Positions 55,672 to 63,999 of a stretch of 64,000 nt of DNA are shown here, in pieces. The position numbers were made by a program, and so were the translations under genes. Each line of letters begins with the position of its first letter. Within the stretch, counting starts at the first letter, position 1. The notes under the pieces were generated by a model. That model saw nothing but the letters and a program-made list of their open reading frames with translations, was not told the origin of the DNA and searched no databases. This DNA is from Phycicoccus endophyticus (GTDB taxonomy: Bacteria > Actinomycetota > Actinomycetes > Actinomycetales > Dermatophilaceae). Location of the stretch: assembly GCF_011326735.1 (NCBI RefSeq), contig NZ_JAANCN010000016.1, forward strand, positions 1 through 64,000. Direction: 5' to 3'.

Positions 55672-57324
55672 TCAGGCCCGCGGGGCCACCGCCGCCTCCT
55701 GACCGTCGACGCTCCCGGGGTCCGCCGAGGACTGCGCCATCGAGTCGAGCAGCTCGTGGCCGAGCTCCTCGGCGGTCTCCTCGACCGTCTCGTGGTGGGC
55801 GCTCTCCCGCAGCGGGAGCGCCGGGATGGCGAGCGTGGCGAGCAGGACGAGCGCGACGACCGGCAGCCCGACGAGGAAGACCTCGTGCAGCTGCTCGGCC
55901 AGCCCCTGGCGCACCGCGTCGGCCACGGCGGGCGGAAGCTGCGCGAGCGCCGACGGGTCGAGCACCGAGCCCGCGCTGGCCGACCCCTCCGGCAGGGCGC
56001 CCGAGACGCCGGCAGGCAGGTGGGCGGCGATGGCGGCCCCGAGGCCGCTGGTGAGGATGGTGCCGAAGACGGCGATGCCCACCGTGGACCCGACGTTGCG
56101 GAAGAACTGGCTCGACGCCGTCGCCACCCCGAGGTCACGGCGCTCGGCGGCGTTCTGCACGACGAGGGTGAACTGCTGCATCGCCATCCCGATGCCGAGC
56201 CCGAGCACGACCATCGCGAGGGTCAGCTGGGTCTGGGTGGACTCCCAGGTGAGGCGCGTCAGCAGCCAGAGACCGGCACCCATGACGACGATGCCGGTGG
56301 CCATGAACGGCTTGTACACCCCGGTCCGGGTGATGAGCAGCCCGGTGACGATCCCCATGACGATGAAGCCGAGCATGAGCGGCGCGAGGATGAGACCGGA
56401 GTTGGTGGCGTCGACCCCGAGCACCCCCTGGGCGTAGACGGGGATGTAGATGATGGCCCCGAACATCACCATCGCCAGGCCGAAGCTCGCGAGGTTGGCC
56501 GCGGAGAAGACCCGGGAGCGGAAGAGCCGCAGCGGGATCACCGGCTCCGGCGCGCGCCGCTCGGCGAGCACGAACGCGACGAGGCCGACGGCCCCGAGCG
56601 CGTAGAGGCCGATGATGACCCCCGAGCCCCACGCGTAGGTCGTGCCACCCCAGGAGGTCGCGAGCAGGATGGCGACGAGGGCCACGGCGAGCGTGCCGAT
56701 GCCGAGCGAGTCGACCTGCGCCTCGCGCCGCTGCTGGGGCAGGTGGAGGAAGCGGGCGATGACCGCCGTGGCGAGCACGCCGACGGGGATCGCCGCGAAG
56801 AACAGCCAGCGCCAGCCCCAGTGGTCGGTGATGAACCCCCCGGCGAGCGGGCCGGCGACCGAGGTCACCCCGAACACGGCACCCATGTAGCCCTGGTACT
56901 TGCCCCGCTGCCGCGGCGGGATGATGTCGCCGATGATGGTCTGGGACAGCGGCATCACCGTGCCCATGCCGAGGCCCTGGATGGCGCGGGCCGCGACGAG
57001 CACCCAGAAGGACTGGGCGAGACCCGCGGTGAGCGAGCCGAGCATGAAGACACCGAGCCCCGCGAGGTAGAACCCGCGTCGCCCGTAGAGATCGGAGAGC
57101 TTCCCGACGATCGGGACCGTGATCGCCGAGACGAGCATCGCGGCGGTCGCGACCCAGCTGTAGTGGTCCATGCCCCCGAGCTCGGAGACGATGCGCGGCA
57201 TCGCCGGTCCGACGATGGTCTGGCTGATCGAGGCGACGAGCATGCCGAGCATCAGCCCGACGAACACGCGCGAGGCCTCCGGGCTGAGCCGGTACGGCTC
57301 GGAGGGAGCGGCGGTCGAGGTCAT
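55672..57324 (-). CDS. DHA2 family multidrug exporter (MFS, 14 TM)
   Basis: The 550-residue exporter shows ASISQTIVGPAMPRIVSELGG in helix 1, VPIVGKLSDLYGRRGFYLAGL (motif A), RAIQGLGMGTVMPLSQTIIGDIIPPRQRGKYQG (motif B and loop) and GVTSVAGPLAGGFITDHWGWRWLFF (motif C). A cytoplasmic acidic tail (HHETVEETAEELGHE) follows helix 14. The ATG overlaps the stop of marR (ATGA), so it is cotranscribed with its likely repressor. Substrates are unknown. Confidence 0.92.
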   Translation of the reverse strand: MTSTAAPSEPYRLSPEASRVFVGLMLGMLVASISQTIVGPAMPRIVSELGGMDHYSWVATAAMLVSAITVPIVGKLSDLYGRRGFYLAGLGVFMLGSLTAGLAQSFWVLVAARAIQGLGMGTVMPLSQTIIGDIIPPRQRGKYQGYMGAVFGVTSVAGPLAGGFITDHWGWRWLFFAAIPVGVLATAVIARFLHLPQQRREAQVDSLGIGTLAVALVAILLATSWGGTTYAWGSGVIIGLYALGAVGLVAFVLAERRAPEPVIPLRLFRSRVFSAANLASFGLAMVMFGAIIYIPVYAQGVLGVDATNSGLILAPLMLGFIVMGIVTGLLITRTGVYKPFMATGIVVMGAGLWLLTRLTWESTQTQLTLAMVVLGLGIGMAMQQFTLVVQNAAERRDLGVATASSQFFRNVGSTVGIAVFGTILTSGLGAAIAAHLPAGVSGALPEGSASAGSVLDPSALAQLPPAVADAVRQGLAEQLHEVFLVGLPVVALVLLATLAIPALPLRESAHHETVEETAEELGHELLDSMAQSSADPGSVDGQEAAVAPRA

Positions 57325-57770
57325 GTGGTGGTCCTTTCGGCGTCGTGCGCGGTGCGCGCGAGGGAGGTCTGCAGGCGTCCGAGGAGCTCGGCGAGGGAGC
57401 GGCGGTCGGCCTCGTCCCAGCCCTCCAGCGCGGTGGCCACGAGGCGCTCGCGCTGGGCGCGACCGGCGGCGAGCACGTCGCGCCCACTCGTGGTCAGGGC
57501 GATCTGCTGGGCGCGTCCGTCGCTGGGGTCCGGCTGCCGGGCGAGCAGCCCGCGCTCGACGAGCCCGCTCACCCGCCGGCTCGTCGTCGACTGGTCGAGC
57601 CCCCCGGCCTCGGCGAGCTCGCAGGCCCGCGCCGGCCCGTGCTTCCCCGCGAGGGCGAGCAGGGTGTAGTCGCCGCGCGTCACCGGGCTGTCGGGGAGGT
57701 GGCTGCGGACGACCAGCGCGAAAAGCCTCGAGAGGTGCTCCGTGACGAGTGCGTCCGCGTTTGTTTGCAT
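57321..57770 (-). CDS. MarR family transcriptional regulator
   Basis: The 149-residue winged-helix protein has the recognition-helix region ELAEAGGLDQSTTSRRVSGLVERGLLARQPDPSDGRAQQIALT. Such proteins repress an adjacent exporter and are released by drugs or phenolic ligands. The start at 57770 gives MQTNADALV; it lies inside a 19-bp palindrome (57762-57780), a strong candidate for autoregulation. First gene of the marR-MFS operon. Confidence 0.92.
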   Translation of the reverse strand: MQTNADALVTEHLSRLFALVVRSHLPDSPVTRGDYTLLALAGKHGPARACELAEAGGLDQSTTSRRVSGLVERGLLARQPDPSDGRAQQIALTTSGRDVLAAGRAQRERLVATALEGWDEADRRSLAELLGRLQTSLARTAHDAERTTT

Positions 57771-57780
57771 GCTGCAAACA
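57762..57780. promoter_or_regulatory. MarR-type operator overlapping the marR start
   Basis: Perfect palindrome TGTTTGCA-TGC-TGCAAACA. It covers the marR start codon (57768-57770) and overlaps the -10 of the marR promoter, so binding would shut off the marR-MFS operon. Confidence 0.7.
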
Positions 57781-57805
57781 TATGTGAATGTTGCACTGAC
57801 TGCAA
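57777..57805 (-). promoter_or_regulatory. Promoter of the marR-MFS operon
   Basis: On the minus strand, -35 TTGCAG (57805-57800) and -10 TATGTT (57782-57777) are 17 bp apart, and the -10 is six nt from the ATG. The -35 is one arm of a second inverted repeat, TTGCA-CTGAC-TGCAA (57791-57805). Confidence 0.7.
57791..57805. promoter_or_regulatory. Second inverted repeat in the marR-tetR intergenic region
   Basis: TTGCA and TGCAA separated by five nt, covering the marR -35 and lying upstream of a possible tetR -10 (CATACT, 57816-57821). It may be the binding site of the TetR or a second MarR site. Confidence 0.5.
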
Positions 57806-57827
57806 GTTGTGCCCGCATACTGGTGCC

Positions 57828-58445
57828 ATGGCGAGCACCGCGACCGGGGGCCTCCCCGAGGCCTCCCTGCGCGAGCGCAAGAAGGCCACCACCCGGGCCA
57901 ACCTCCACCTGGCCGCGGTCCGGCTGGCGCTCGAGCGAGGCACCGAGGCGATGACGGTCGAGGAGGTCGCCGCCGCCGCCGGGGTCTCACCGCGCACCTT
58001 CTTCAACTACTACGAGACCAAGGAGGACGCCCTCGTCGGTGCCGACCCCGGGCGCGCCGGCCGGGTGCGCGAGGCGGTCCTCGCGCGGCCGTCGGGCGAG
58101 CCGGTGGACCGGGCGGTGCGGACCGTCCTCCTCGAGCACGTGCGCGGGCTCGAGGCCGACCCGCAGCTGTGGCGGATGCGCCGTGAGCTCGCCGCGCGCT
58201 CCCCCGCCCTCGCGGCGCGCATCGCCGGCGCCGGCGACCAGCTCGAGACGGTGCTCGTCGAGGCCGCCTACGGACGCACCGGGAGCGACCCGGCCCTCGA
58301 CCTCGAGACCGGCCTCACCGCCCGGGTGGCCATGGCCGCCGTCCGCGCCGCCTTCCACCAGCACCGGGCGGCCGGGTTCGTCGGCTCCCTGGCCGCGCGC
58401 GCCGAGGCCGCCCTCGACGCGGTCGGCGTGGGCTCAGCGGGCTGA
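57828..58445 (+). CDS. TetR family transcriptional regulator
   Basis: The 205-residue protein has the TetR helix-turn-helix (AVRLALERGTEAMTVEEVAAAAGVSPRTFFNYYETKEDALVG, about 28-70) and a helical ligand-binding part of the length usual in this group (AcrR-like, C-terminal domain of the MftR/TetR_C type). It diverges from marR, sharing the 57-bp intergenic region, so it may add a second layer of control of the exporter. Its last 12 nt overlap the convergent GT2 gene. Confidence 0.9.
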   Translation: MASTATGGLPEASLRERKKATTRANLHLAAVRLALERGTEAMTVEEVAAAAGVSPRTFFNYYETKEDALVGADPGRAGRVREAVLARPSGEPVDRAVRTVLLEHVRGLEADPQLWRMRRELAARSPALAARIAGAGDQLETVLVEAAYGRTGSDPALDLETGLTARVAMAAVRAAFHQHRAAGFVGSLAARAEAALDAVGVGSAG

Positions 58446-59522
58446 CAGCGCCGGCCGGCCGGCCACGTCCTCCTCCTCCACGGCGCTCGCCGGGACGAGC
58501 GGGACGCCGCGACGGGCGAACACGACGCGGCGCTGGGCCACGAAGGACACCGCGACGAGCGCGAGCTCGGTGAGGAGCTTCCCGAGGAGCAGGGGCAGCC
58601 CGAGCCCGGCGACGAGGGCCTCCATGAGCGCCCAGTTGGCGACCAGCAGGGCCGCGACGAGGACGGCGTACCGACGCGCCGCCCCGGGGGGAGACCCTGC
58701 ACGCCCGAACACCAGCCGCCGGTTCGTCGCGAAGTTCAGGGCCGCCGAGGTCACGCGGGCTCCGACGACGGCCACGAGCAGGCTGCCGGTCAGGGCGTGC
58801 AGCAGGACGAGCAGCACCCAGTCGACGGTCGCGGCGACGAGCCCGGAGGCGGCGAAGCGGGCGAGCTGGCGGTAGATCCGCACCCCGTCGCGCATCGGGC
58901 GGAAGTGGGAGGAGGCGTTGTCCTCGAGGTAGACGGTGGCGATGGGGACCTCGGTCACGGGCACGCCGTCGGCCTCGGCCCGCAGCAGCTGCTCGAGCTC
59001 GTACTCGTAGCGGTCCCCTGCCACGCCGAGCGCCCAGGGCAGCAGTGCGGCCGGCAGGCCGCGCAGCCCGGTCTGGGTGTCGCGCACGTCGTGGCCGGTC
59101 GCCGCCCGGAAGAGCACCCGGGTGAGCCCGTTGCCGAGGCGGGAGCGCCAGGGCACGTGGGCGTCGAGGCCGCGGGTCCCGAGCACGAGCCCCTCGGCCC
59201 CGCGGGAGAGGCACCGGGCCACGCGCAGCACGTCCTCGGGCCGGTGCTGCCCGTCGGCGTCGACGCAGACCACCGCCTCCCCCGGCCGGTGCTCGAGGGC
59301 CCAGCGGAACCCGGTCCGCAGCGCCCGGCCCTTGCCCCGGTTGAGGCAGTGGTGCACCACGGTCGCACCCGCCTCCTCGGCGCCGGCGAGCGCGTCCGCG
59401 CCGACCGGCCCGCTGCCGTCGTCGACGACGAGCACCTCCAGCGCCGGCGCTGCGACTCGCAGGTCGCGCACGAGCGCGGGCAGCCGCTGGTCCGGTTCGT
59501 AGGCGGGGACGACGACGAGCAC
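58434..59522 (-). CDS. GT2 glycosyltransferase fused to a GtrA-like flippase domain
   Basis: The 362-residue protein has a dolichyl-phosphate-mannose-synthase-like GT2 domain (MLVVVPAYEPDQRL, VLVVDDGSGPVG, NRGKGRALRTGF, VVCVDADGQHRPED, DTQTGLRGLP) and a C-terminal GtrA domain with four helices (about 222-340; ALNFATNRRLVF and VSFVAQRRVVF are GtrA marks). It would charge a polyprenyl phosphate with a sugar and flip it outward for glycan modification. GTG start, 10 nt after the end of the phosphodiester glycosidase gene, so the two form an operon. Confidence 0.9.
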   Translation of the reverse strand: MLVVVPAYEPDQRLPALVRDLRVAAPALEVLVVDDGSGPVGADALAGAEEAGATVVHHCLNRGKGRALRTGFRWALEHRPGEAVVCVDADGQHRPEDVLRVARCLSRGAEGLVLGTRGLDAHVPWRSRLGNGLTRVLFRAATGHDVRDTQTGLRGLPAALLPWALGVAGDRYEYELEQLLRAEADGVPVTEVPIATVYLEDNASSHFRPMRDGVRIYRQLARFAASGLVAATVDWVLLVLLHALTGSLLVAVVGARVTSAALNFATNRRLVFGRAGSPPGAARRYAVLVAALLVANWALMEALVAGLGLPLLLGKLLTELALVAVSFVAQRRVVFARRGVPLVPASAVEEEDVAGRPALSAR

Positions 59523-59532
59523 GGCGGCCTCC

Positions 59533-60531
59533 TCACGCCGGTACGTAGAGGATGTCGGAGGTGCCCCGCTCCTCGCCCCGGCCGAGGGGGTTGTTGACGA
59601 GCCCGCCGTCGAAGACCATCGCCGAGGACCCGCCGCCGTCGAGGTTGTAGGCCACCTGGGCCCCGTGGTCGACGAAGATCTGGGCGAACTCGCTCATCCC
59701 CACACCCCGGCTGTACCCGGTGGACCGGCCGTCGGCGACGACGACGAGGACGTGACCGGTGTCGACCAGGCCGATGCCGGTGCGCGGCTGCTCACCCTGG
59801 ACGGAGTGGTTGCCGAGGTTGGTGTCCACCTCGACGGAGTCGATGCCGTCGAGCACCGCGCCGTCGTCGACGAGCCCGGGGCCGAAGGAGAGGGTGTGCC
59901 AGACCCCGTCGGCGACGAGGCGGTCGGCGCTCGTGGCGGTCTCGTCGTAGAGGCGCATCGTGCCGTCGCGGTACCAGGCGAGACCCTGGCGTGCTCCCGC
60001 GTCGCGGTAGGCGACGCCGTTGCGCACGACGATGCCGGTGTCGCGGAACCCGTAGTAGTCGCCGTTGACGGCCCAGACCGCGCCGACGGTGGACGCGATG
60101 GCGCTCGGGACCTCGATGATGTTGCGCCCGAACTCGTCGTCGGCGAAGGCCGACCGCAGCGCCGTGGCATCCTCGAGGACCAGGTCCGCGGTGAAGTACA
60201 CGAGCCGGTCCGCACCGCTGCCGAGGACCGTGCGCTGGACCTGCACGCTGGCCACGTCGCTCGTGTACGTCGTGCCCGACACCGTGCCGCCCGTGGTCGT
60301 GACGCCGGTCCCACCGCCGACGCTGGCCTCGTAGGCGCTCGCGTCCTCCACCTCGACGTGGTCGACGACGTACCGGTCGAGCGCCCAGCCCGCACCCGTC
60401 GCCGCCAGTGCCAGCGCACCCAGCCCGCCGCCCAGCACGGCCCGACGGGCGACGTGCCCACGGGCCCGGCTCGCAGGTGGGGGGAGAACCTCGGTATGGG
60501 TGCCAAGAGTCGTCGGCGGGCTTCCGGTCAT
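59533..60531 (-). CDS. Exported phosphodiester glycosidase (NAGPA domain)
   Basis: The 332-residue protein has a twin-arginine-like signal (ARRAVLGGGLGALALAATGAGWAL), then a variable domain and the NAGPA domain: WAVNGDYYGFRDTGIVVRNG, GIGLVDTGHVLVVVADGR, GMSEFAQIFVDHGAQVAYNLDGGGSSAMVFDG. The domain is named after the human enzyme that uncovers mannose-6-phosphate; bacterial members cleave sugar phosphodiesters in wall or teichoic-acid-like polymers. ATG at 60531; longer starts would add a Cys/His/Arg-rich segment without conservation. Confidence 0.9.
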   Translation of the reverse strand: MTGSPPTTLGTHTEVLPPPASRARGHVARRAVLGGGLGALALAATGAGWALDRYVVDHVEVEDASAYEASVGGGTGVTTTGGTVSGTTYTSDVASVQVQRTVLGSGADRLVYFTADLVLEDATALRSAFADDEFGRNIIEVPSAIASTVGAVWAVNGDYYGFRDTGIVVRNGVAYRDAGARQGLAWYRDGTMRLYDETATSADRLVADGVWHTLSFGPGLVDDGAVLDGIDSVEVDTNLGNHSVQGEQPRTGIGLVDTGHVLVVVADGRSTGYSRGVGMSEFAQIFVDHGAQVAYNLDGGGSSAMVFDGGLVNNPLGRGEERGTSDILYVPA

Positions 60532-60638
60532 GGCAGCACGGTGCAACGTGCCTCTGTGACAACCCTGTCCGCAGTGCCTGAGCCTCCGGTGAGCCGCCCG
60601 GCACTTTCGCTGGAACGCAACATCGTTGTCCCGCAACC

Positions 60639-60660
60639 CGATGACTCAGACCCGTCATCG
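60639..60660. promoter_or_regulatory. Inverted repeat between the divergent envelope operons
   Basis: CGATGAC and GTCATCG with an 8-nt spacer in the 165-bp divergent region; a small palindrome CCTGTCACAGG (60662-60672) follows. Either may be an operator for the DUF4956-VTC operon. I see no clear -35/-10 pair. Confidence 0.4.
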
Positions 60661-60696
60661 ACCTGTCACAGGAAGTGCACAGGAGGCGATGGCTCG

Positions 60697-61344
60697 ATGG
60701 TGGACGTCATCATCCCTCGCCGATTCCGGGAGTCCCTCGTGAGCACCCTCGCCGTCTACGCCGCGAACGTCGCGGCCATCGCCCTGCTCGTCTTCGCCCT
60801 CTACGTCCCACGACACGGGCGACGCGACCTCGTCGTGGCCTACCTCGGGGTGAACATCGGGGTGATGGCGGTCGCGTCCGCGCTCCTGGACAGCGCGGTC
60901 GGGGCGGGGCTCGGGCTCGGGCTGTTCGGCGTGCTGTCGATCATCCGGCTGCGCTCGGAGGAGCTGGCCCAGCACGAGGTCGCCTACTACTTCAGCGCCC
61001 TCGCGCTCGGCCTGCTCAGCGGGCTCGCCGTCGGCCCGGTCTGGCTGCCGGTCGCGCTCATGGGTCTCATCGTCGCGGCGATGTGGGTGGGCGACAACCC
61101 GCGCCTGCTGCCCCGTCACCGCCGGCGGGTCGTCGTCCTCGACCGTGCCTACGACGACGAGCACGACGTCGTCCGCGTCCTTCAGGAGCGGCTCGGTGCA
61201 CCGGTGCTCGGCATCACCGTCGCCAAGGTGGACCACGTCAACGACTCGACGACCGTCGAGGTGCGCTACCGGGCCCCCGAGCCCCGTCCGGACGACCTCG
61301 CGCCGCAGGGCGCCCGGTCCGAGCAGGCGGTCCTGGCGTCATGA
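60697..61344 (+). CDS. DUF4956 membrane protein
   Basis: The 215-residue protein has four hydrophobic helices (about 20-110) with the DUF4956 core GLGLGLFGVLSIIRLRSEELAQHEVAYYFSALALGLLSG, then a soluble alpha/beta C-terminal domain (about 130-200). Members are nearly always encoded with VTC-domain proteins; the function is unknown. The ATG at 60697 lies 10 nt after AGGAGG; an out-of-frame ATG at 60689 is too close to it. First gene of the three-gene operon; its stop overlaps the next start (ATGA). Confidence 0.88.
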   Translation: MVDVIIPRRFRESLVSTLAVYAANVAAIALLVFALYVPRHGRRDLVVAYLGVNIGVMAVASALLDSAVGAGLGLGLFGVLSIIRLRSEELAQHEVAYYFSALALGLLSGLAVGPVWLPVALMGLIVAAMWVGDNPRLLPRHRRRVVVLDRAYDDEHDVVRVLQERLGAPVLGITVAKVDHVNDSTTVEVRYRAPEPRPDDLAPQGARSEQAVLAS

Positions 61345-62099
61345 GGACCCTCTCGCCCAGCGCGCTCGCGGCACTGCCCCCGATCGGGCTCGAGGAGCTC
61401 GTCGCCTCGAGCGAGCTGCTCACCCGGGTCGACCGCAAGTACGCGCTCGACCGCTCCGCGGCCGAGCTGCTCCTCGACCTCGCCCCGACCGGGACCCGCG
61501 TGCTGACCATCGACGACCGCCGCGGGTTCGGGTACACGACAACCTACCTGGACACCCCCGACCTGCTCACCTACCAGCTCGCCGCCCGACGCCGCCGGCG
61601 CCGCTTCAAGGTCCGGACCCGCCGCTACGACACGAGCGGCACCGGCTACCTCGAGGTGAAGACCCGGGACGGCTCGCGCACCGTCAAGACGCGCCTCGAC
61701 GGCGACCACCTCCTCGAGGGGCGCCTGGACGCCGAGGGCGCCGGCTTCGTGCGCGGCGCCCTGACGGCGGCCGGAGTCTCCGACCGGTACGTCACCGAGC
61801 TGCGGCCGACCCTCGACATCCACTACCACCGCAGCACCCTGCAGCTCGCCGACGAGGGCTCCCGCGTGACGCTCGACACCGGCCTGCGCTGGGAGGCGGC
61901 CGACGGAACCGTCCTGGAACGCCCCGACCTCGTCGTCGTCGAGACCAAGTCGACCGGCCGGGCGTGCTCGGTCGACCGGCTGCTGTGGTCGCTCGGGCAC
62001 CGCCCCGGGCGGATCAGCAAGTACGCCACCGGGCTCGCGGCACTCGACGCCGCGCTGCCCGCCAACCGCTGGACGCGCACCCTGCGCGACCACTTCTGA
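61341..62099 (+). CDS. VTC-domain polyphosphate polymerase-like protein
   Basis: The 252-residue protein matches the catalytic tunnel domain of yeast VTC4 (polyphosphate from ATP). It has basic and acidic residues in family order: RVDRKYAL, TTYLDTPDLLTYQ, RRRRRFKVRTRRYDTSGTGYLEVKTRDG, TVKTRLDGD, ELRPTLDIHYHR, VTLDTGLRW and LVVVETKSTG. Predicted to be cytosolic and recruited by the DUF4956 membrane partner, with which it overlaps by ATGA. Polyphosphate synthesis is inferred from the fold; another polyanion or a triphosphate-hydrolysing role is possible. Confidence 0.88.
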   Translation: MRTLSPSALAALPPIGLEELVASSELLTRVDRKYALDRSAAELLLDLAPTGTRVLTIDDRRGFGYTTTYLDTPDLLTYQLAARRRRRRFKVRTRRYDTSGTGYLEVKTRDGSRTVKTRLDGDHLLEGRLDAEGAGFVRGALTAAGVSDRYVTELRPTLDIHYHRSTLQLADEGSRVTLDTGLRWEAADGTVLERPDLVVVETKSTGRACSVDRLLWSLGHRPGRISKYATGLAALDAALPANRWTRTLRDHF

Positions 62100-62118
62100 C
62101 CCTGCAAGGAGTCACCCC

Positions 62119-63762
62119 ATGAAGCTCACGAAGGTCCGAGCCGCCGTCGCCGCGGCCCTGGTGGCCGCCACCCTGGCCGGGTGCAGCGCCGCCGACGCCG
62201 TCACCGGCGCGACGGTGTCCGACAGCAGCGCCACGACGAGTACCGCGAGCACCGCGAGCGCCGAGGCCGGCGCGTCCGTCGAGGACGTCCTCGCCGACAA
62301 CCAGGAGTCCCACGCGGACGCCGACGACGCCGACGTCGACCTCACCGACGCGGTGACCGTGACCCTCTCCGGCACGAGCGCCACCGCCTCGGGCGACGGC
62401 GTCACCGTCGACGGGTCGACGGTGACCGTCACCGCGCCCGGCACCTACGTCCTCACCGGGACCCTGCAGGGCCAGGTCGTCGTCGACTCCGACGTCGAGG
62501 GCACCGTGCAGCTCGTCCTCGACGACGCGGACATCACCTCCTCGTCCGGGCCGGCCGTCTCGGTGACGACCGCCGACGAGGTCGTCGTCGTGCTCGCCGA
62601 CGGCTCGGACAACTCCCTCGAGGACGGCTCGGACTACGGTCAGGAGAGCGGCACCCCGAACGCCGCCCTGTACTCGACGGCCGACCTGACGATCGGCGGG
62701 ACCGGCTCGCTGACCGTCACGGGCAACAGCAACGACGGCATCGGGACCACCGACGGCCTCGTCATCCTCTCGGGCACCGTCACCGTCACCGCCGTCGACG
62801 ACGCCATCCGGGGCAAGGACTACATCCGGGTCGAGGGAGGCACCGTCACCGCGACCGGGGGCGGGGACGCCCTGAAGTCCGACAACGGCGAGGACGCCGA
62901 CCGCGGCTACGTCGCCATCCTCGCAGGGACGCTCTCGCTGACCGCCGGGGACGACGGCGTGAGCGCCGCCACCGACGCGGTCGTCGGCGGCGGGACGACG
63001 ACGATCGCCGCACAGGGCGACGGGATCCACGGCGACGTGAGCGCCACCGTCGGCGGCGGGACGACGACGGTCACCGAGTCGGGCGAAGGGCTCGAGGGCG
63101 CCGTCGTCACCATCTCCGGCGGGACCATCGACATCACGAGCTCCGACGACGGCGTCAACGCCTCCGACGGCTCCGGGCAGACCATGGGCGGCGGTCCCGG
63201 TGGCGGGGACTCTTCCTCCGACGGCGTGTCGCTGACCGTGAGCGGCGGCACCGTCGTCGTCGACGCCGAGGGCGACGGGCTCGACTCGAACGGGTCGATG
63301 ACCATCTCCGGCGGCACGGTCGTCGTCAGCGGGCCCACGGGCAGCGGCAACGGGGCCCTGGACACCAACGGCACCTTCGAGATCACCGGGGGCACCCTGG
63401 TCGCCGCCGGCTCCTCGGGGATGGCCGAGGCACCCTCGACGGACTCCTCCCAGGGGTGGCTCCAGGCGTCGTTCGACTCGGGCTACGCCGCAGGCACGGT
63501 CATCCAGGTCGTCCGGGACGGGGAGGTCCTCGCGTCCTTCACCGCCTCGAAGGTCTTCAGCAACCTCGTCTTCTCCTCGGCCGACGTCACGGCCGGCGAG
63601 ACCTACGAGATCTGGGTCGACGGGAGCCCGGCCGGAGAGGCGACCGCGGGCCTCGCCCTCGGCGGCAGCACCGACGGCGGGACCCAGCTGGGCACCGTGA
63701 CCGCCGGCGAGAGCAGCGGCGGCCAGGGCGGCCCGGGTCAGGGCGGTGGCCCGGGCAGCTGA
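62119..63762 (+). CDS. DUF4353 repeat lipoprotein (carbohydrate-binding domain protein)
   Basis: The 547-residue exported lipoprotein starts MKLTKVRAAVAAALVAATLAGC (lipid Cys 22). A long Ser/Thr/Asp region follows, then about ten degenerate beta-solenoid-like repeats with the pattern G-GTVTVT--DDAI/GD-L (for example GGTVTATGGGDALKSDNGED, GGTTTIAAQGDGIHG, GGTVVVDAEGDGLDSNG), rich in Asp that could bind Ca2+. A C-terminal beta domain (from about 440) and a Gly/Gln tail end it. This is the DUF4353 architecture linked to CotH/VTC loci. ATG nine nt after AAGGAG, 19 nt after the VTC gene. Confidence 0.88.
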   Translation: MKLTKVRAAVAAALVAATLAGCSAADAVTGATVSDSSATTSTASTASAEAGASVEDVLADNQESHADADDADVDLTDAVTVTLSGTSATASGDGVTVDGSTVTVTAPGTYVLTGTLQGQVVVDSDVEGTVQLVLDDADITSSSGPAVSVTTADEVVVVLADGSDNSLEDGSDYGQESGTPNAALYSTADLTIGGTGSLTVTGNSNDGIGTTDGLVILSGTVTVTAVDDAIRGKDYIRVEGGTVTATGGGDALKSDNGEDADRGYVAILAGTLSLTAGDDGVSAATDAVVGGGTTTIAAQGDGIHGDVSATVGGGTTTVTESGEGLEGAVVTISGGTIDITSSDDGVNASDGSGQTMGGGPGGGDSSSDGVSLTVSGGTVVVDAEGDGLDSNGSMTISGGTVVVSGPTGSGNGALDTNGTFEITGGTLVAAGSSGMAEAPSTDSSQGWLQASFDSGYAAGTVIQVVRDGEVLASFTASKVFSNLVFSSADVTAGETYEIWVDGSPAGEATAGLALGGSTDGGTQLGTVTAGESSGGQGGPGQGGGPGS

Positions 63763-63777
63763 GCACGGCAGCGCCGG

Positions 63778-63999
63778 TCAGCGACGGCGCCGCCACCACG
63801 GGCGTCGGGGCTGCGCCGCCGGCGGCGGGTCGGGGCGCACCGGGCGGGTGGCCGCCCGGAGCGCCCGCCACTGCCCGAGGAGGTCCTCGACGTCGACCGT
63901 CGGCGCGAGCAGCTGGGGCATCCCCGGGTCCGGCGGCCGCAGCCGGTCGCGGCGCACCCGGGCGTTGTAGTCCTCCAGCACCGCGCGCACCGACTCCTC
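63778..63999 (-). CDS. C-terminal fragment of an unrecognised protein, cut by the window edge
   Basis: The frame runs off the right edge; only the last 73 residues are visible (ending PPPAAQPRRPWWRRRR before the stop at 63778). The visible part has a charged helix (LEDYNARVRRDRLRPPDPG) and a short segment VDVEDLLGQWRAL, then a Pro/Arg tail. I recognise no domain. It is convergent to the DUF4353 gene, 15 nt away. Confidence 0.5.
   Translation of the reverse strand, partial: EESVRAVLEDYNARVRRDRLRPPDPGMPQLLAPTVDVEDLLGQWRALRAATRPVRPDPPPAAQPRRPWWRRRR

Noticed and set aside
60689-60742. ATG at 60689 as the start of the DUF4956 gene or a leader peptide
   Set aside because: It is out of frame with DUF4956, gives only 17 codons and lies two nt from AGGAGG; the ATG at 60697 gives the full conserved protein.
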